64,000 nucleotides of DNA from Coniferiporia sulphurascens. Taxonomy: Eukaryota; Basidiomycota; Agaricomycetes; Hymenochaetales; Hymenochaetaceae. A program made the translations under genes and the position numbers. Of the stretch, positions 12,185-23,960 are shown piece after piece (the stretch's first letter is position 1; each line of letters opens with the position of its first letter). The notes beneath the pieces were generated by a model. The model saw only the letters and a list, made by a program, of their open reading frames with translations, ran no database searches and was not told the origin of the DNA. Location of the stretch: positions 248,001 through 312,000 of the forward strand of contig NBBA01000013.1 in NCBI GenBank assembly GCA_002794785.1, given 5' to 3'.

Positions 12185-15100
12185 ATGCTTGCCGTCCTCG
12201 GGAAACCCGCCCGGCGCTCACCGCACAATATCCATGCCTTCTTGCGCACCGCCGTCTGCATACGCGTCCGTCGCGTCGGTTCAATGGCAAACGAGAGCAA
12301 TGCCGGGTCGGGCTTGAAGCCAGACGAGGGCTGTTTCTTCGTCGACTCCGTCTTCCCCATCCGGTTCGGCGCCTGGGAGTGCGTCTTGCTATCTTACGTG
12401 CCAGGCATACAGACTCACCAGACTCCAGCTTGCGGCATTATATCGGCCTGTTCCACCAGGAAGAGCTTCTGCAGCGTCTTCAGGACATCCTGAGCACTGT
12501 CGAGTCCCACAGCTTCAAAGTCGTCTCGATTGAGCCGCGAAATAAAGACGGAGGTGTTTTTGTAAACTTCTCCTACGATGCACGGAGCGGCAACGATGCA
12601 ATCAGTGACATTGTGAAGGAAGTCAAAGCCGTAGGCGACGCGAAGGGTGGGTTCCCAACCTGGACGGGTTTGAGACAGGCGTCCGGCGATGTATGGTTGG
12701 TGCAGGGAAAACCATGGCGCGAGGTTTTTCTATTATCTACCGATGTCGGTAGGGGACTGACGACAAGCAGGATCTCAACAGATACGCATCTCCCATGCTA
12801 AAAGTCGCGTTCGACGGCCCGGACATACGCGAGGAAAGCCTGTACGAAGTGTTCAGAGTGCGTCCGAATCCCTATTATAGAAGCACGATTAACATTCCTT
12901 GGTATTGTTATTAGCCTTTCGGGCGGTTAGTTGACCTCACCCCTCCCGCACCGGGCCCTGCTGGCGCCCTGCGGTCCTCTGTCGTCTCGTTCAGCAAAGT
13001 CCGTGCTGCTGCTATCGCTCGTAATTGTGTCCATGGCGTTATGGTCCCCACCACATCCTCCACAACCACTCGACTTCACGCAGTTTACGAGCGTCCGCTC
13101 AAGGCGCATGCCGTGCGCGACTGGATGGCGGGCCACCCCAGGCTCGTTATACCTGTCCTCGTATTCTTGATCGGCTCTATCACGTATACTGTGGGTATTG
13201 GGCTTCCAATAGTCACAGGAATAGCTTCGGAAACTCATGCTTGCAGTAGGTTTTTGACCCCATAAGGGTATTTGCCGTCGAAGGGAAGATACTAGATTGG
13301 TTTGACTATAGAAGTCGGTTTTCTTCCTTTCATGCACCACCAACTGCCCCTAACGAACTATATGCAGAGTCGGACGTTTATCAGTGGATAAAGAGGAACA
13401 CAGTGGAACGGCTCTCGTTCGCAATAGCAAGTCATCAGGACCAGGAAGGAAGCACAGACGATGCCAACGTATGGAAGGAACGTAAAGACGCCGAAGAAGA
13501 CGTCAAGGCCTACCTCAACGACTTTCCGAGTAGGTTTTCTCAGTACTGAAAACCATCCTTACTGATACCGAATTTATTCCAGACACGGTCACTTTCGTTC
13601 ACGGCCCTCAAGGCAGCGGGAAGTCGCGCATGCTCTTTTCCCTTCTGGAGAATAATGAAAGGTGCGTTTTAGCCGCCTGATTCCTTATGTGAAAACTCTC
13701 CCTAAATACTGTTGATAGACCTGTGCTGACGATTGACTGCGCCGAGTTGTACAAAACGAGCTCGGACTCTGCACTGCTCACATCTCTCGCTCGCCAGACT
13801 GGCTACTGGCCCGTATTTCCGTTTATTAATTCTCTCAACAGTTTGATAGACATCGCGAGTGTCGGGTTGATAGGCCAGAAGGGTACGTACGAAGCCATCT
13901 CTTCATTCCGAGTGAAGTTTACGTCCCTCGACCTTTAATTTTCTAGTCGGGTTAAATGCCTCCCTCGATGTACAAGTCCAACAGATTCTCGAAGTTGTTG
14001 GCACGGGCCTCAAGCGCGCCAGCACACACGAGCTACAGCGTACACAACGCAAACTCGCCGCTACAGAAGATCTCACAACGCGCCAGCGCGAGGAGGCGCG
14101 AAGACGCTCAGCACTGCACCGTGGAACGTGGCACGATCCGCGCCTCGATTGTGTCGCGGGCAATGGTGTCATGAGCGAGCTTGGTATCGGCGACGAGCTT
14201 ATGCGACTCGAGGACTTCGACGACATAAGCGGCTTCGTCTCTGAACAAACTGGGTTCCGAAGCAGTGACGAGGAGAAAACAAGGAGGCAAAAGACACCAA
14301 GTGAACTGCAGGCATTGCAGACTCTCCCAATCGTCATTATCAGAAACTTTGCAACAAAGCATGGGAAGGATGAGGTACTCGGTGTACTCGCGAAATGGGC
14401 TGCCACGCTCGTCAGTAACAAGATCGCGCATGTCATAGTTGTCAGCGACAATCGCGAGAATGCAAAGGTATTTGCACAAGGTAAACATTCATTTTTCCCG
14501 TGTTCTTTATGTATAAATTACATTTGTCTGACAACCTCCTGTGAAGCACTTCCCTCTAAGCCCCTTCACAGCGTCGCCTTATCTGACGCGGATGCTGGAA
14601 GCGCACTATCATTTGTTGCCCAGAAACTTCGCGAGGGCGGCAGTGAGGGTGATTTGACGGCGGAGCAACGCAAATCGGTCGAGCGGCTTGGCGGACGAGC
14701 GAGCGACCTCGAAACGGTATGTCTGTTTTTAGCCGGATCGCCCTCGCACATCCAAATGGTCACTTCCTTATCGTTACGTTTCGCAGCTTGTACACAAGGT
14801 GCGCAGTGGACAGAACGTGGACGAGGCTGTAGAGGATATTATTGGTCGAGGTGTCAGCGAGTTACGCAAAGCTGCATTCGGCGAGGACGTGGAGGATGCG
14901 AAGGGGCTTGCTTGGAGCAGAGTGCAGGCATGGGCGGTGTTGAAGCGACTCGCGGAGACGGCGGAGGTACGCTGCGATATTGACCCCTTTTGCTGTTGGC
15001 TACTGATAGAATAATGTGTCCGTTGAATAGATCTCGTACCACGATCTCCTGATCGACTTCCCCTTCAAAGGGGACGAGGCCGCGCTACGCGCTATGGAAC

Positions 15101-15622
15101 ACGCAGACCTTATAACCATCGGTACTTTCAATGGTGCGTTATTACCGAATATATTTGGCTCGTGATTTCATAATATCAACTCAACTCCTTCGTCCTTTCG
15201 TACAGGCCGTCCTTCCGTAATTAAGCCGGGAAGACCCGTGTATCACTTCATCTTCAAGCGGCTCGTCGCCGGCAAGTTTCTTCCTTCTTACCATGATAAA
15301 CTGTCACAGATATAACGTTCATAATTATGGACTGACAAACACAACCTTCCATTCTACAGATCCGGTCTTCCGAGCTACTCAGGAGATCTCATCCAACGCA
15401 CAACGTATCGCTGGCGCGGAAGGGAACTTGCGTACATATGAGGACGAATTACGCGTGCTTGCTGGTACCGGCGATCTACGGACTAGTTGGTGGGGACGCC
15501 GAAGCGCGACAGCTGCGCGCTCCGTGCATGTGCTCAAGAAGATGCAGGCTGCTCAAAAGACACTCGAGAAACTTGAGGCGGCAAATGCAGAATTGCGGAA
15601 GGTGCTGGCGAAAAGTCCATAG
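12185..15622 (+). CDS. YME2: Mitochondrial escape protein 2 (RNA12 family)
   Basis: Mitochondrial inner-membrane protein that affects mtDNA nucleoid organisation and escape in yeast. An Arg-rich N-terminus fits a presequence. The RNA12 signatures follow: GCFFVDSVFPIRFGAWE, LRHYIGLFHQEELLQRL, the RRM-like region with GGVFVNFSYDA, GDVWLVQGKPW and FDGPDIREESLYEVF. Then AHAVRDWMAGHPRLVIPVLV leads to a single transmembrane segment. The C-terminal half is an AAA-like ATPase domain with a P-loop, FVHGPQGSGKSRMLF, near 13585-13630. The C-terminal coiled-coil-like helix ends ELRKVLAKSP, stop at 15620-15622. There are about a dozen short introns. Its start lies about 240 bp from that of the divergent nucleoporin, so a shared promoter region is likely. 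Confidence 0.9.
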
Positions 15623-17237
15623 AGTAGGCTGAAACTTCAGTCAGTGATAATTCGCTGTATCATTATCCTAGTTCATTCCAATCTAATGCAACACAACAAT
15701 AAACGCTAGTTTTATCTACCCTTCAATATAAAACTACCATCTTCTCATCTGAGGGCGTTAAGATTTCGCTAGTGGTGATGCGACCGAAACACACTTGACA
15801 GGATGGGATAGTCGGACCGCAAGAAGGGGGAGAATTTGCAAAAACCACGGCAATCGTAGAGTCGTAAATGTCCATCGCTGAGTCGCCACAGCAAAAAAAC
15901 CGGATCTCGAATCTTCTATTCTGGTTACTTATTCCGGACTAGCTACATGCTCTCTCGTAAGTGGCGAAGTACATATGACAGGTCTTGTCCCCCGGAACCA
16001 GATTCTTCTCTAGAGTTGGTTTCGCTGGGTCAAGTGGTACTTGTCCGTGTCGAAGAGATACACGATTGATGAGGGGAACTACCACAAGAACTTTGGTGCT
16101 AGTTGGCTTATGTGCCATTCACATGACACAACCCCTCGATTGTATGTCTCTTGTCGAAGGCGTACCATTGCCGATTAATTCAACGGCGGCGAGTACCGAT
16201 TAAATAGCAAAACCTTGTTTTACGGTATGTACTGTACGTCGTATTGCTCAGTAATAAACCGCTATCGACGGCATCTGCGAGCACGCCGAAGAACAGACTG
16301 CAACTGACTTGAAAGCCGAATCCGAATCTTTGGTCACGAGAAGCGTTTTCGGTGATTACTGCTGACTACTGACTCATACCGGGACACCGTCAGGGGTCAG
16401 TCCGATGAGAAGAATATCGACAAAAGCCAGAGGCTACTCAGGAACAAACTAGAGATTTGGAGAAGGACAGTTGAAGAGCGAGGATGGAATTCCTGAGTAA
16501 TAATCCATCTCCTGCTCAGTCACGCCATTCACAAGTTTTGAGCCGGGAAAACAGTTCCGGTTATTATAGACAGAAAAAGCACCTTCCGATTCCCCTCGTT
16601 CCGCTTCGGTAAAGCGAAAATGCTCTACTCCAAAATCATCCAACATCTTGCATAATTTACCTTTCTTCAAACCTCTTTTTCTCATCGGGTTTGCATGATT
16701 TAGATACCAAGTATCCTTTAAGCTGGCTGGCCACGAGTGTGGATTTCCGACACAGAGTTCAACTTTGGACGAGCGTCAAGCCACAAATTCTTTTGCACGT
16801 GCCCGCGTGTCCGCCTTCACGTGAATAACGCGCCACGTCCTTATCCGTTTTGGCCCGGCCACCTTCTATTTTCAAATTCTTCTCTATCCGTGGATACCAG
16901 TCATGTTTACAGATTGCGATCTTTTCAATAGTGAGAATGCGCATGGCCAACACGTACAGTACCTTTGTCCTCTCCGGGGAAAATTCCGAAATGATTGGTC
17001 CGGATTAAAACTACTGAGTCACTAGTACTGAAAGGGAACTCGCTTCCTGGAATCCTGGATCTCCCGCATAGTAGCTATTGATTAGCGCTTTAGTATTGAC
17101 GCGCGCAAAGGACTCCGGGAATATGTATGGACAATCCGCAGTCTTAAAGCTTCCCGGTTCCTACAAGCCGACAAGGCCTACGGATGGTTTAAAGCTGTCA
17201 TGCGTTTGCCGACTTGGACGTGATGTTCACAAAGCGA
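15623..17237. other. Gene-free intergenic stretch
   Basis: No convincing gene. Two short readings look mildly protein-like but match nothing I recognise. One is an unlabelled plus-strand frame near 16014-16150. The other is a 78-codon ATG-to-stop minus-strand frame at 16685-16449. Both may be decayed fragments. Confidence 0.4.
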
Positions 17238-17239
17238 TA

Positions 17240-17264
17240 CAGTCAATCACCGGTCAATGGGACA
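17240..17264 (+). repeat. Left terminal inverted repeat
   Basis: A 25-bp repeat starting CAGTCAATCACCGG, directly after TA. It pairs with 18054-18078 with one mismatch. Confidence 0.85.
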
Positions 17265-18053
17265 GCACCAGTCAATGAGACACTGGGCTAGAGAGTGCTA
17301 TATCCACCCGATTTTCCTCATTATTTTTGCATTTTACAGCCAAATGTGTACCTCTGGCCTTGAATAGAGTAAAGCAACCTAATTGAATGAGAAATGAGCA
17401 AGAAAAAGCGAAATCCTATATAATAAAAACGCTCACTACCTGCTTCCATAAGAATGTTACTAATAATTTTACTAATCACTTTTCTCTCCTTTTTAAGTAA
17501 TTTCTTCCCGTCCCTTCCTAAAAAGGTGAGTCCCTGGCGAAGCCAGGGATTGGGGGCTTGTCACCCATAAAATCCTTAAAATGGAGATTTACCAAAAATG
17601 GTTACCAAAACATAAAATGCAAAATATTATACATAAACAACCCAATTCTACTGGGTTTCATCACAGCACAAAGCAGTAGCAGTTCAAAAAAATAATCATT
17701 GCGATCAAAGAGGAAATGGTAGAGAAAAGGCCAAAATGAAAGGTGTAAGGCGGTTTCCCTGTCGCCACTGAAGATCATGTTCCTGTTTGGGAAATGGAAA
17801 TTTGTCATCGCTTAGCCTTTCCTTCCGTTTGTGGTAATCATTCATTTTGAAATCTCGTGGGAACAGCCTGTCCCATTGAGTGGTGCAGGCTCAGTTTCAC
17901 CAGATTTTTCTTTTCAGCTATGTCTCTCTCAGATGTACTCCATTTCCTCCCAAATTTTGTACAGTGATAGCCAGAATATAAATAAACATGGGTATATTTT
18001 TATTTTAAAAATATTTCTCACTGAACTGCGAGAATTAGCTTGTCTAGCTCCGG

Positions 18054-18078
18054 TGTCCCAATGACCGGTGATTGACTG
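18054..18078 (-). repeat. Right terminal inverted repeat
   Basis: Reverse-complement partner of 17240-17264, ending GGTGATTGACTG and directly followed by TA. Confidence 0.85.
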
Positions 18079-18080
18079 TA

Positions 18081-18939
18081 CTTGTCCTGTGTAAGGACCG
18101 CTTACGCTTCCCGAAATTTGCCTATCGCCTTCACTGCAAGTTCCGACACTCTGGCAGGAATATCACTTACTTCGTCGATCGTACCGAGGTAGGGGCTTAT
18201 GGGTTTCCGATCTCATCTACTCTACTTGACACGATATTTATTAATCGTCAATCGCCCGACGTACCCCTTGATATTCTCGTCAACTCCGCTGATCAATGGT
18301 GGGTAGCCGGGAAGCGACCAGGTACTTCCTAGCGCTCGTGCATCCCTGAATCGATTCGACGATCGACTTTGATCTTCAGTTTAGATCTTGGATGGCTAGC
18401 TAATTTATTAAATCGTTTGAACTGAACCCACACATACAGTATATTGGCAAGAGCCTTAAACTTTGGTCCGAAACGAAGGGAAGAAAAGAAGCGAGCGGGG
18501 AGCGCTTTTGTACCGTAGATGCAAACTTAGTATAAAGTAATATTAAACCCACCCCCAAAAACTCATATCTGTAGATGCGAACGAATACGCAGCGTAGTTC
18601 ATTTGAAACAACCGCAAGCATATTGTAAGCTTCACCCTGCATTTCTAGACTCAAATAGGCCGAAAAATCTTCCCGGGAACTGGGCACGAGCGATATATAC
18701 ACTGTATGTCATATCGGCTATCTCCATCGTAACTATATTTACAAGCGCTTGCAGGTTCTGTATGTTGACAATATACACCCTTCGATTGTGTCCCTAGTGG
18801 TCCGTTAAGCGGAGCCCTGTGAGAGCTCACAGACCGGCCATCAAGTCTACAGAGATAGGTGGATGTTTCGTCCTGCACATAACTTCAGCCCAAATGCAAG
18901 AGAGTCCCGAACCGAATCATAGTCCCAAGTCCGTCCTGT
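18081..18939. other. Intergenic, 3' flank of D-lactate dehydrogenase
   Basis: Non-coding as far as I can see. It lies between the inverted-repeat element and the 3' end of the minus-strand dehydrogenase gene. No repeat or RNA gene was recognised. Confidence 0.4.
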
Positions 18940-21505
18940 TCAATGCGATTTCTTAGGCTCGTCCGATTTATCGGGATAAAGCTATTTTCTCGCCCGTAAA
19001 CACAACGCGAAATTACACATAACATATACGAGATTTACTTACTTTCCCGGGATTCATAATATGGTTCGGGTCGACCGCATTCTTCACGCGCTTCATGAGC
19101 TTCACCGTCCCGGCGCCGAGCTCCTCAGTCAGATACTCTTTCTTTCCAACGCCGACGCCGTGCTCGCCGGTGCCTAGGAGGTATGCCGTTAGTACTCACC
19201 CAGGCGATACTAAAAAAACAGAGACGCACACGTCCCGTCGAGAGCAAGAGCGCGGTGCACGAGCCGGTGCACGCACTCGCTCACTTTCTGAAGCTCAGCA
19301 TCGTCGTGGAAAAGAATCAAAGCATGGAAGTTACCTAGGAAGCGAACAAAGTGTGAGCAATACAGTAAGGAGGAGGACCCCAGTATAAGATCTAGACTTA
19401 CCATCGCCGACGTGTCCCACTACGCCCGCCTTCAACCCGCATTCAGCAATGTCCTTTTTAGTCTCCTGTACCAGTTGAGGGAGCTTCGATACGGGTACAC
19501 TAAAAGTCCTCCATCAGCTCCGACGCGATATGCCGAGTGTTCATTAGAGGTGTCAGAATGAATAAGCGCGCACCAAACGTCTGTCGTCCACGCTCTGCTC
19601 CCTTCCTCAGACGCAATGACTGACATGAGCGCGTACTTCCGCGCCTCCCACAGCGCGTCTGCCTCGCTGTCCGTCGACGCGAACTGGAACATTGAGCTGC
19701 CGTGGCGCTTCACGATGGCCTGCACGAGCTTCGCCGTCGCCTTCACGGCGTCATCGTTTCCCTGGATCTTGAAGAAAAGAGAGTCGCGGACGGGGTATGT
19801 CCGGTCGACTGTCCCTGCCTGGTTAATGGACGAAATCGCTTTTTGAAAAAAGGAATGAGCTGGAAAATGCCAAACGAGTCGGGTGAGAAATGCGCACTGT
19901 AGTCATCGACGAGCTCAACACATTCTACAAGAAACTCAGCGCGAGGGAAACAATTGAGTGGATGAATTAGACATACGTATGAAATTTCCATAAGGCGAAG
20001 TCAGAATTTCCTGTACGGCATCAACGGCATGCTGAACGTCAGGAAACTGGGCGAGCGCGACTTTCGTAGGAAGTCTAGGCGCAAGCCTGAGCGTAGCTTG
20101 ATACACGAGTCTACGTTAGCTCCAGCGGTGATGTTCAAGACATGTCATATACCTTCAGTGACTATACCCAGCGTCCCCTCTGCGCCGACAAACAACTTTG
20201 TGGTATCAAACCCTGCAGCAGACTTCCTCGCCCTCCTCCGCGTTTTGATAATTTCTCCATCCGGTAAAACAACAGTCTTCCAGCAAAGTTAAACATAGAG
20301 GTACTATTAATGAGACTGAAGGGTACCCACCACGTTTAAGAACCATTCACCCTTAGCAGTGCCGTACCGCACGGCATTCGCTATCGACAATTCAGTCACA
20401 CCGACGTGTGTATGAAATTAGAATACTCACTACCAGAACAACCCGTGCCGATCATACCGCCAATAGTCTAGCATATCAGCTACTATTAGCGATGCTTTTT
20501 CTCGGACCAAATATAACGACATACAGCACCGGGGCCGGGGTCCAACTAAAGGAACAAATGAACGGTAAACCTCTGCGCTGAGTGGCGAAATAAGGGAAAA
20601 AGTCGACGTACAGGAAAGAAAAGCGGGATGCCTTTTTCCTTCAATGTACCATTAATATCCTCCCAGCGCGCTCCAGCCTGACAGACGAGGTCGGCATCAT
20701 CCACTGTATGTGCAACGAGGTCATTTGCCCGCTTTTCAGTACACAAGATACTGTCTGCAAAGTACCTACCATTAATATTAAGTATCTTGTTCATCCCTTC
20801 CAAATCGATACATATCGAGCCCGTCGACGACTACCACAGCAGATTCGCCTCAGTACCAAACAGTAACCGACATAGTAAAAAGCCGTATGCACGCACCCCA
20901 CTGAAATGGCCCTCCAAACTCGTCCCGCCGCCGTACGGCGTCACAGGGATCTTATACTTGTGCGCAATCTTCACAACCGCACTGACCTCCTCCGTCGTCT
21001 TCGGACGCACCACGACCGCATGCGGCATGCTCGGGTGGTAACTCGTCTCGGAGAACCCATACGAGCGCAACATCGCGGGATCCTGTGGGACGTGTTCAAA
21101 ACCAAGAAAGCCAGCGCAGAGCGGAAGACCACGTACCGTGTTCACCGAATCCTCTCCAGGCAGCACGCCCCGCAGCTCAACGATCGCAGCATCGAGATCC
21201 GCGCGCGAGCCGTACACGACCTCGCGCCATGTGCGGGGTCCGCCGGAACTCGCCGCCGGGGCGCTGCGGCGCGTTAGCTCCGAGACGGAGTAACCCAGCA
21301 CGGCGCTGAAGAGCGCGACGGACGCGAGGATGCCATAGGCCGTGCGCGCGGAGGGTGGGGACGCGCCCGGCGCCGTCGACGTCGACGCGAAGCGCCCCCG
21401 CGCGTGTTTGCCGGCTGCAAGCGCCGATCTGCAGCGTGCTGAACCCGCCGCACGGGTCGATAGGACGCTGGCGTCCGACGATAAGTTTACACAGCGGCGC
21501 AGCAT
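18940..21505 (-). CDS. DLD1: D-lactate dehydrogenase (cytochrome), mitochondrial
   Basis: FAD enzyme that oxidises D-lactate to pyruvate and passes electrons to cytochrome c. The ATG at 21505 opens an Arg/Ala/Ser-rich presequence ([15 protein letters not shown]...). The frame upstream begins with GTG, so it was not used. A predicted membrane segment follows ([16 protein letters not shown]). The FAD_binding_4 domain has [64 protein letters not shown] and [17 protein letters not shown]. The FAD-oxidase C-domain has [16 protein letters not shown] and [14 protein letters not shown]. It ends [12 protein letters not shown], spliced to [13 protein letters not shown]. There are about a dozen introns. 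DLD and glycolate-oxidase-like proteins are close relatives, but length and N-terminus favour DLD. Confidence 0.92.
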
Positions 21506-21644
21506 CACTTTCGTTGGTGGCGTCGTGGACGCGGGTGCTGGAAAGCGCACACGGCGGCTTTAAGGCGGACGCAAATGTATGCAACCCGTTACGTCTTCGA
21601 ATAGGCGAGACAAGTACATTTAAACATAGCATACACACTAGTAC

Positions 21645-22761
21645 TTAGAGCAGAATACAAAAATTATTGCGCTTGCCCTCACGCAACACGACCTTCTTGT
21701 CGAAACGTACAGAACTCTCCACATCACCCTCGCCGTCATCCTTACTTCCAGTCCGCCTACTAAAGAGCCAGTAGGCCATCTTCCCGTCCGCCGCCAGCGC
21801 TCGCGCAGTAGGTCGAAGCCAATGTTCTGCATGAGTCGCGAGAGGTGCTCGAAAGTAAGATAGCGCGAGTTCGAGACACAAGGTAAAGGGAGCTGTAACA
21901 TTAAGCACAGCCACTGTAAGATCCAGCAGAGTGAACGAAATGCAGTAGTTACGCACCGCAAGAAAGAGGAACCCGCCCTCGCGCAGCATATCATGCGCAT
22001 ACCGCAGCATTCGTCCTACACATCCGAGTCGGGTCCATTAAAAACATAACAAGAAAATACTTCCACAAAGACGCTCCGCACCTCTGTCGCGCGGCTCAGG
22101 CACGAAGTTCACAACAAGGCTCAGGCTGACCGCGTCCCATGCACCAGCATGCTCCGTCTGGTCCATACACAAAAAGTCCTGCTCCGCAATGCGCGGGTGC
22201 CGCGAGCGCAAGTCGATCGGGTGCGCATCGATCCACGACGCGCACGACGCATAGTTATCAGGCTTCAGCGCGCCAACTTCAAGCAGCCTGGGTTCCGACC
22301 GTCAATAATAACCACCAGCCAACGAGATCCGAAATTAAAAAAACGCACCTCATCTTCCCTCTCCCCGCCCCCGTCTCACCCTGCATCGTCCGCTCCCTCT
22401 GCACGCCCACCTCCCTCAACCACCCCACAAACACGCGCTCACTGCCCCCTCCACGATCGTCCCCCTGTCCAATCGCCGACATGCGCTGGTACGCCTCCAG
22501 CCCACCCAGCGCCGCAATCTCCTCATCCACACCCGCGAGCGCGCCTGCATTCTCGGGCGACGCGCGTGCTTTCTCAAGCTGCGCGCGCCGTTTGAGCAGC
22601 ACGTGAAAGCGCCGGATGAGGCGCGCGCTCGCGAGCGGGTTCGCTGAGCTGCTTGGTCCTGCGGGGGCGCGCGTAGAGCTACTTGAGCCTCCTCCCGCGT
22701 GCCTACCGACTGGCAAGGGAGCGGTGATAGGTGCTTTGCGTCTCCGGGTCTTCAACTTCAT
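21645..22761 (-). CDS. BMT2: 25S rRNA adenine-N1 methyltransferase BMT2, with apparent frameshift
   Basis: SAM-dependent nucleolar enzyme that makes m1A in large-subunit rRNA. The ATG at 22761 gives MKLKTRRRKAPITAPLP. Then come the family helix RRFHVLLKRRAQLEKAR and GGLEAYQRMSAIGQGDDRGG. An intron leads to the SAM-binding strand LLEVGALKPDNY and to WDAVSLSLVVNFVPEPRDRG. Next are MLRYAHDMLREGGFLFLA and, after another intron, LPLPCVSNSRYLTFEHL. The frame then breaks. RLMQNIGFDLLRERWR is in one frame, while the conserved continuation DGKMAYWLFSRR and the terminal KRNNFCILL are in another. The shift lies near 21787-21796 and equals one missing base beside a GC-rich run. No splice pair explains it. 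It is either a sequence error or a recent inactivating change. Confidence 0.85.
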
Positions 22762-23170
22762 GGCCAGTACTAGTATCGCAAATAGTCCTTGCAAAAATCG
22801 GTCCAGAATTCCGCGCCTTACGTAAAGGCATGTCGGGAATTACTGTATTCGGGAACGAACTTTATTTCTCACGGTAAAGACCCCAAATAATACAACATAG
22901 GCAGTACTTCAAAGTCTCTGAGACGGACAAGAAACAAAGAGTACGCAGTAAAAAGAGGATAAAAAGGAGTAGGAAAAGCGGACACTGCACGCCCGCCTTG
23001 ATTAATGCATCGCGGAAACAGTGAGGTGATGAATGGAACCATGGTCAGCTAGACAGAAGAGAGGAAATTTACACCCCGAGAGAAGAGCCTGCTTCAATAA
23101 AGAGGAAAGGCGAGGTGATCGTGCGTAAAACGGAACGTCCACCTGTCTAGAAGAAAACGCATGAAACAGT
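22762..23170. other. Intergenic, no gene seen
   Basis: This gap lies between two minus-strand genes. It includes the BMT2 upstream region and the tetraspanin 3' flank. An unspliced tetraspanin frame reads on to 23002, but splicing to the RNEGERF exon ends the protein at 23171. Confidence 0.4.
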
Positions 23171-23960
23171 TTAGACAAAACCGCGGCCACCGCGCTTCTC
23201 GTCGATCCTCCTGAAGCGCTCTCCTTCGTTCCTCTGTGGAACAAAACAAAATGAGCCAAGAAAAAATAAATCAGTCGGTAGCAGGGACGTACTTTGTTGA
23301 CCACACAAAGCGACGCGAGGAAGAGGAGGATGATAACCGCCATGAACCCGTAAATAGACGTGAAGATATTGTTCAGGGTGTAGTCCGCGTACTTCGTGAT
23401 CGGAGTCACGCAGAAGTTTCCCGTCGCATTGTTCGTCACAGATACGAACGTCTGGTTCGCGCAGAACGAACCTCCAATAACTGCAAGATCTGACGAGTTG
23501 AAGTACCCGCAGCACTGCAGCGCGTCCTGGATTAAGATCTTCGTCTCGTTGCTCTGCGCCGCGAAAACCGTGTGGAAGTTTGCGCGCTCCTCTAGCGTGT
23601 AGAACCAGATGAAGCTGCCGATAACGAGGACGCCAATGGCGTCTAGGATGAGCATCCAGTTGAGCGCTACAAGGCCCCTGGTAACGTGGTTTGGCTGAAT
23701 GATCGCGCCGACGGAGAGCGCCCAGGTGACAAGGAGCACGATACCGAGCACGAGTCCAGCTGGAAAGGTGAATCAGCACGGGAACAGGCACGTAGGGGGT
23801 GAGGTTTAGACGCACCTGTGAGATCGCTATTGGAAATGACCAAATTACGCATGAGGTCGGGCGCGCGCCATACGATTGAGAACACGAGCGAAATAATGCC
23901 TGCAGCGAGCAGGCAGACGTCCACGAACGCCCAGCAACCCATGAGTTTCTTCGACGGCAT
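23171..23960 (-). CDS. Tetraspanin-like membrane protein
   Basis: Four transmembrane segments in tetraspanin arrangement: LMGCWAFVDVCLLAAGIISL, then LVLGIVLLVTWALSVGAII, LVALNWMLILDAIGVLVIGSF and, after the large loop, FTSIYGFMAVIILLFLASLCV. The large extracellular loop holds the CCG motif (LQCCGYFNSSDLAV) and further cysteines (GSFCANQ, NFCVTP), plus N-glycosylation sites. Intron 1 is 23815-23760. A second intron joins VVNK to RNEGERFRRIDEKRGGRGFV, stop at 23171. It fits the fungal PLS1/TSP2/TSP3 group of about 200-230 residues. In plant pathogens Pls1 acts in host penetration; the role here is unknown. Confidence 0.85.

Larger units (their letters stand above)
17240..18078. mobile_element. 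Non-autonomous TA-flanked inverted-repeat element (pogo/Fot1-like)
   Basis: An 839-bp interval is bounded by 25-bp terminal inverted repeats at 17240-17264 and 18054-18078, matching at 24 of 25 positions and starting CAGTCAATCACCGG. A TA dinucleotide flanks each end (17238-17239 and 18079-18080), as expected for Tc1/mariner/pogo insertion. Beyond the terminal repeat, the left end carries a second related unit (CCAGTCAATGAGACACTGGG). A relative of it recurs in inverse orientation near 17869-17887. The interior is AT-rich, with a small hairpin (CCCTGG/CCAGGG near 17532) and no transposase-like frame. It is probably mobilised by an enzyme encoded elsewhere. Superfamily assignment rests on end sequence and TA target only. 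Confidence 0.8.
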
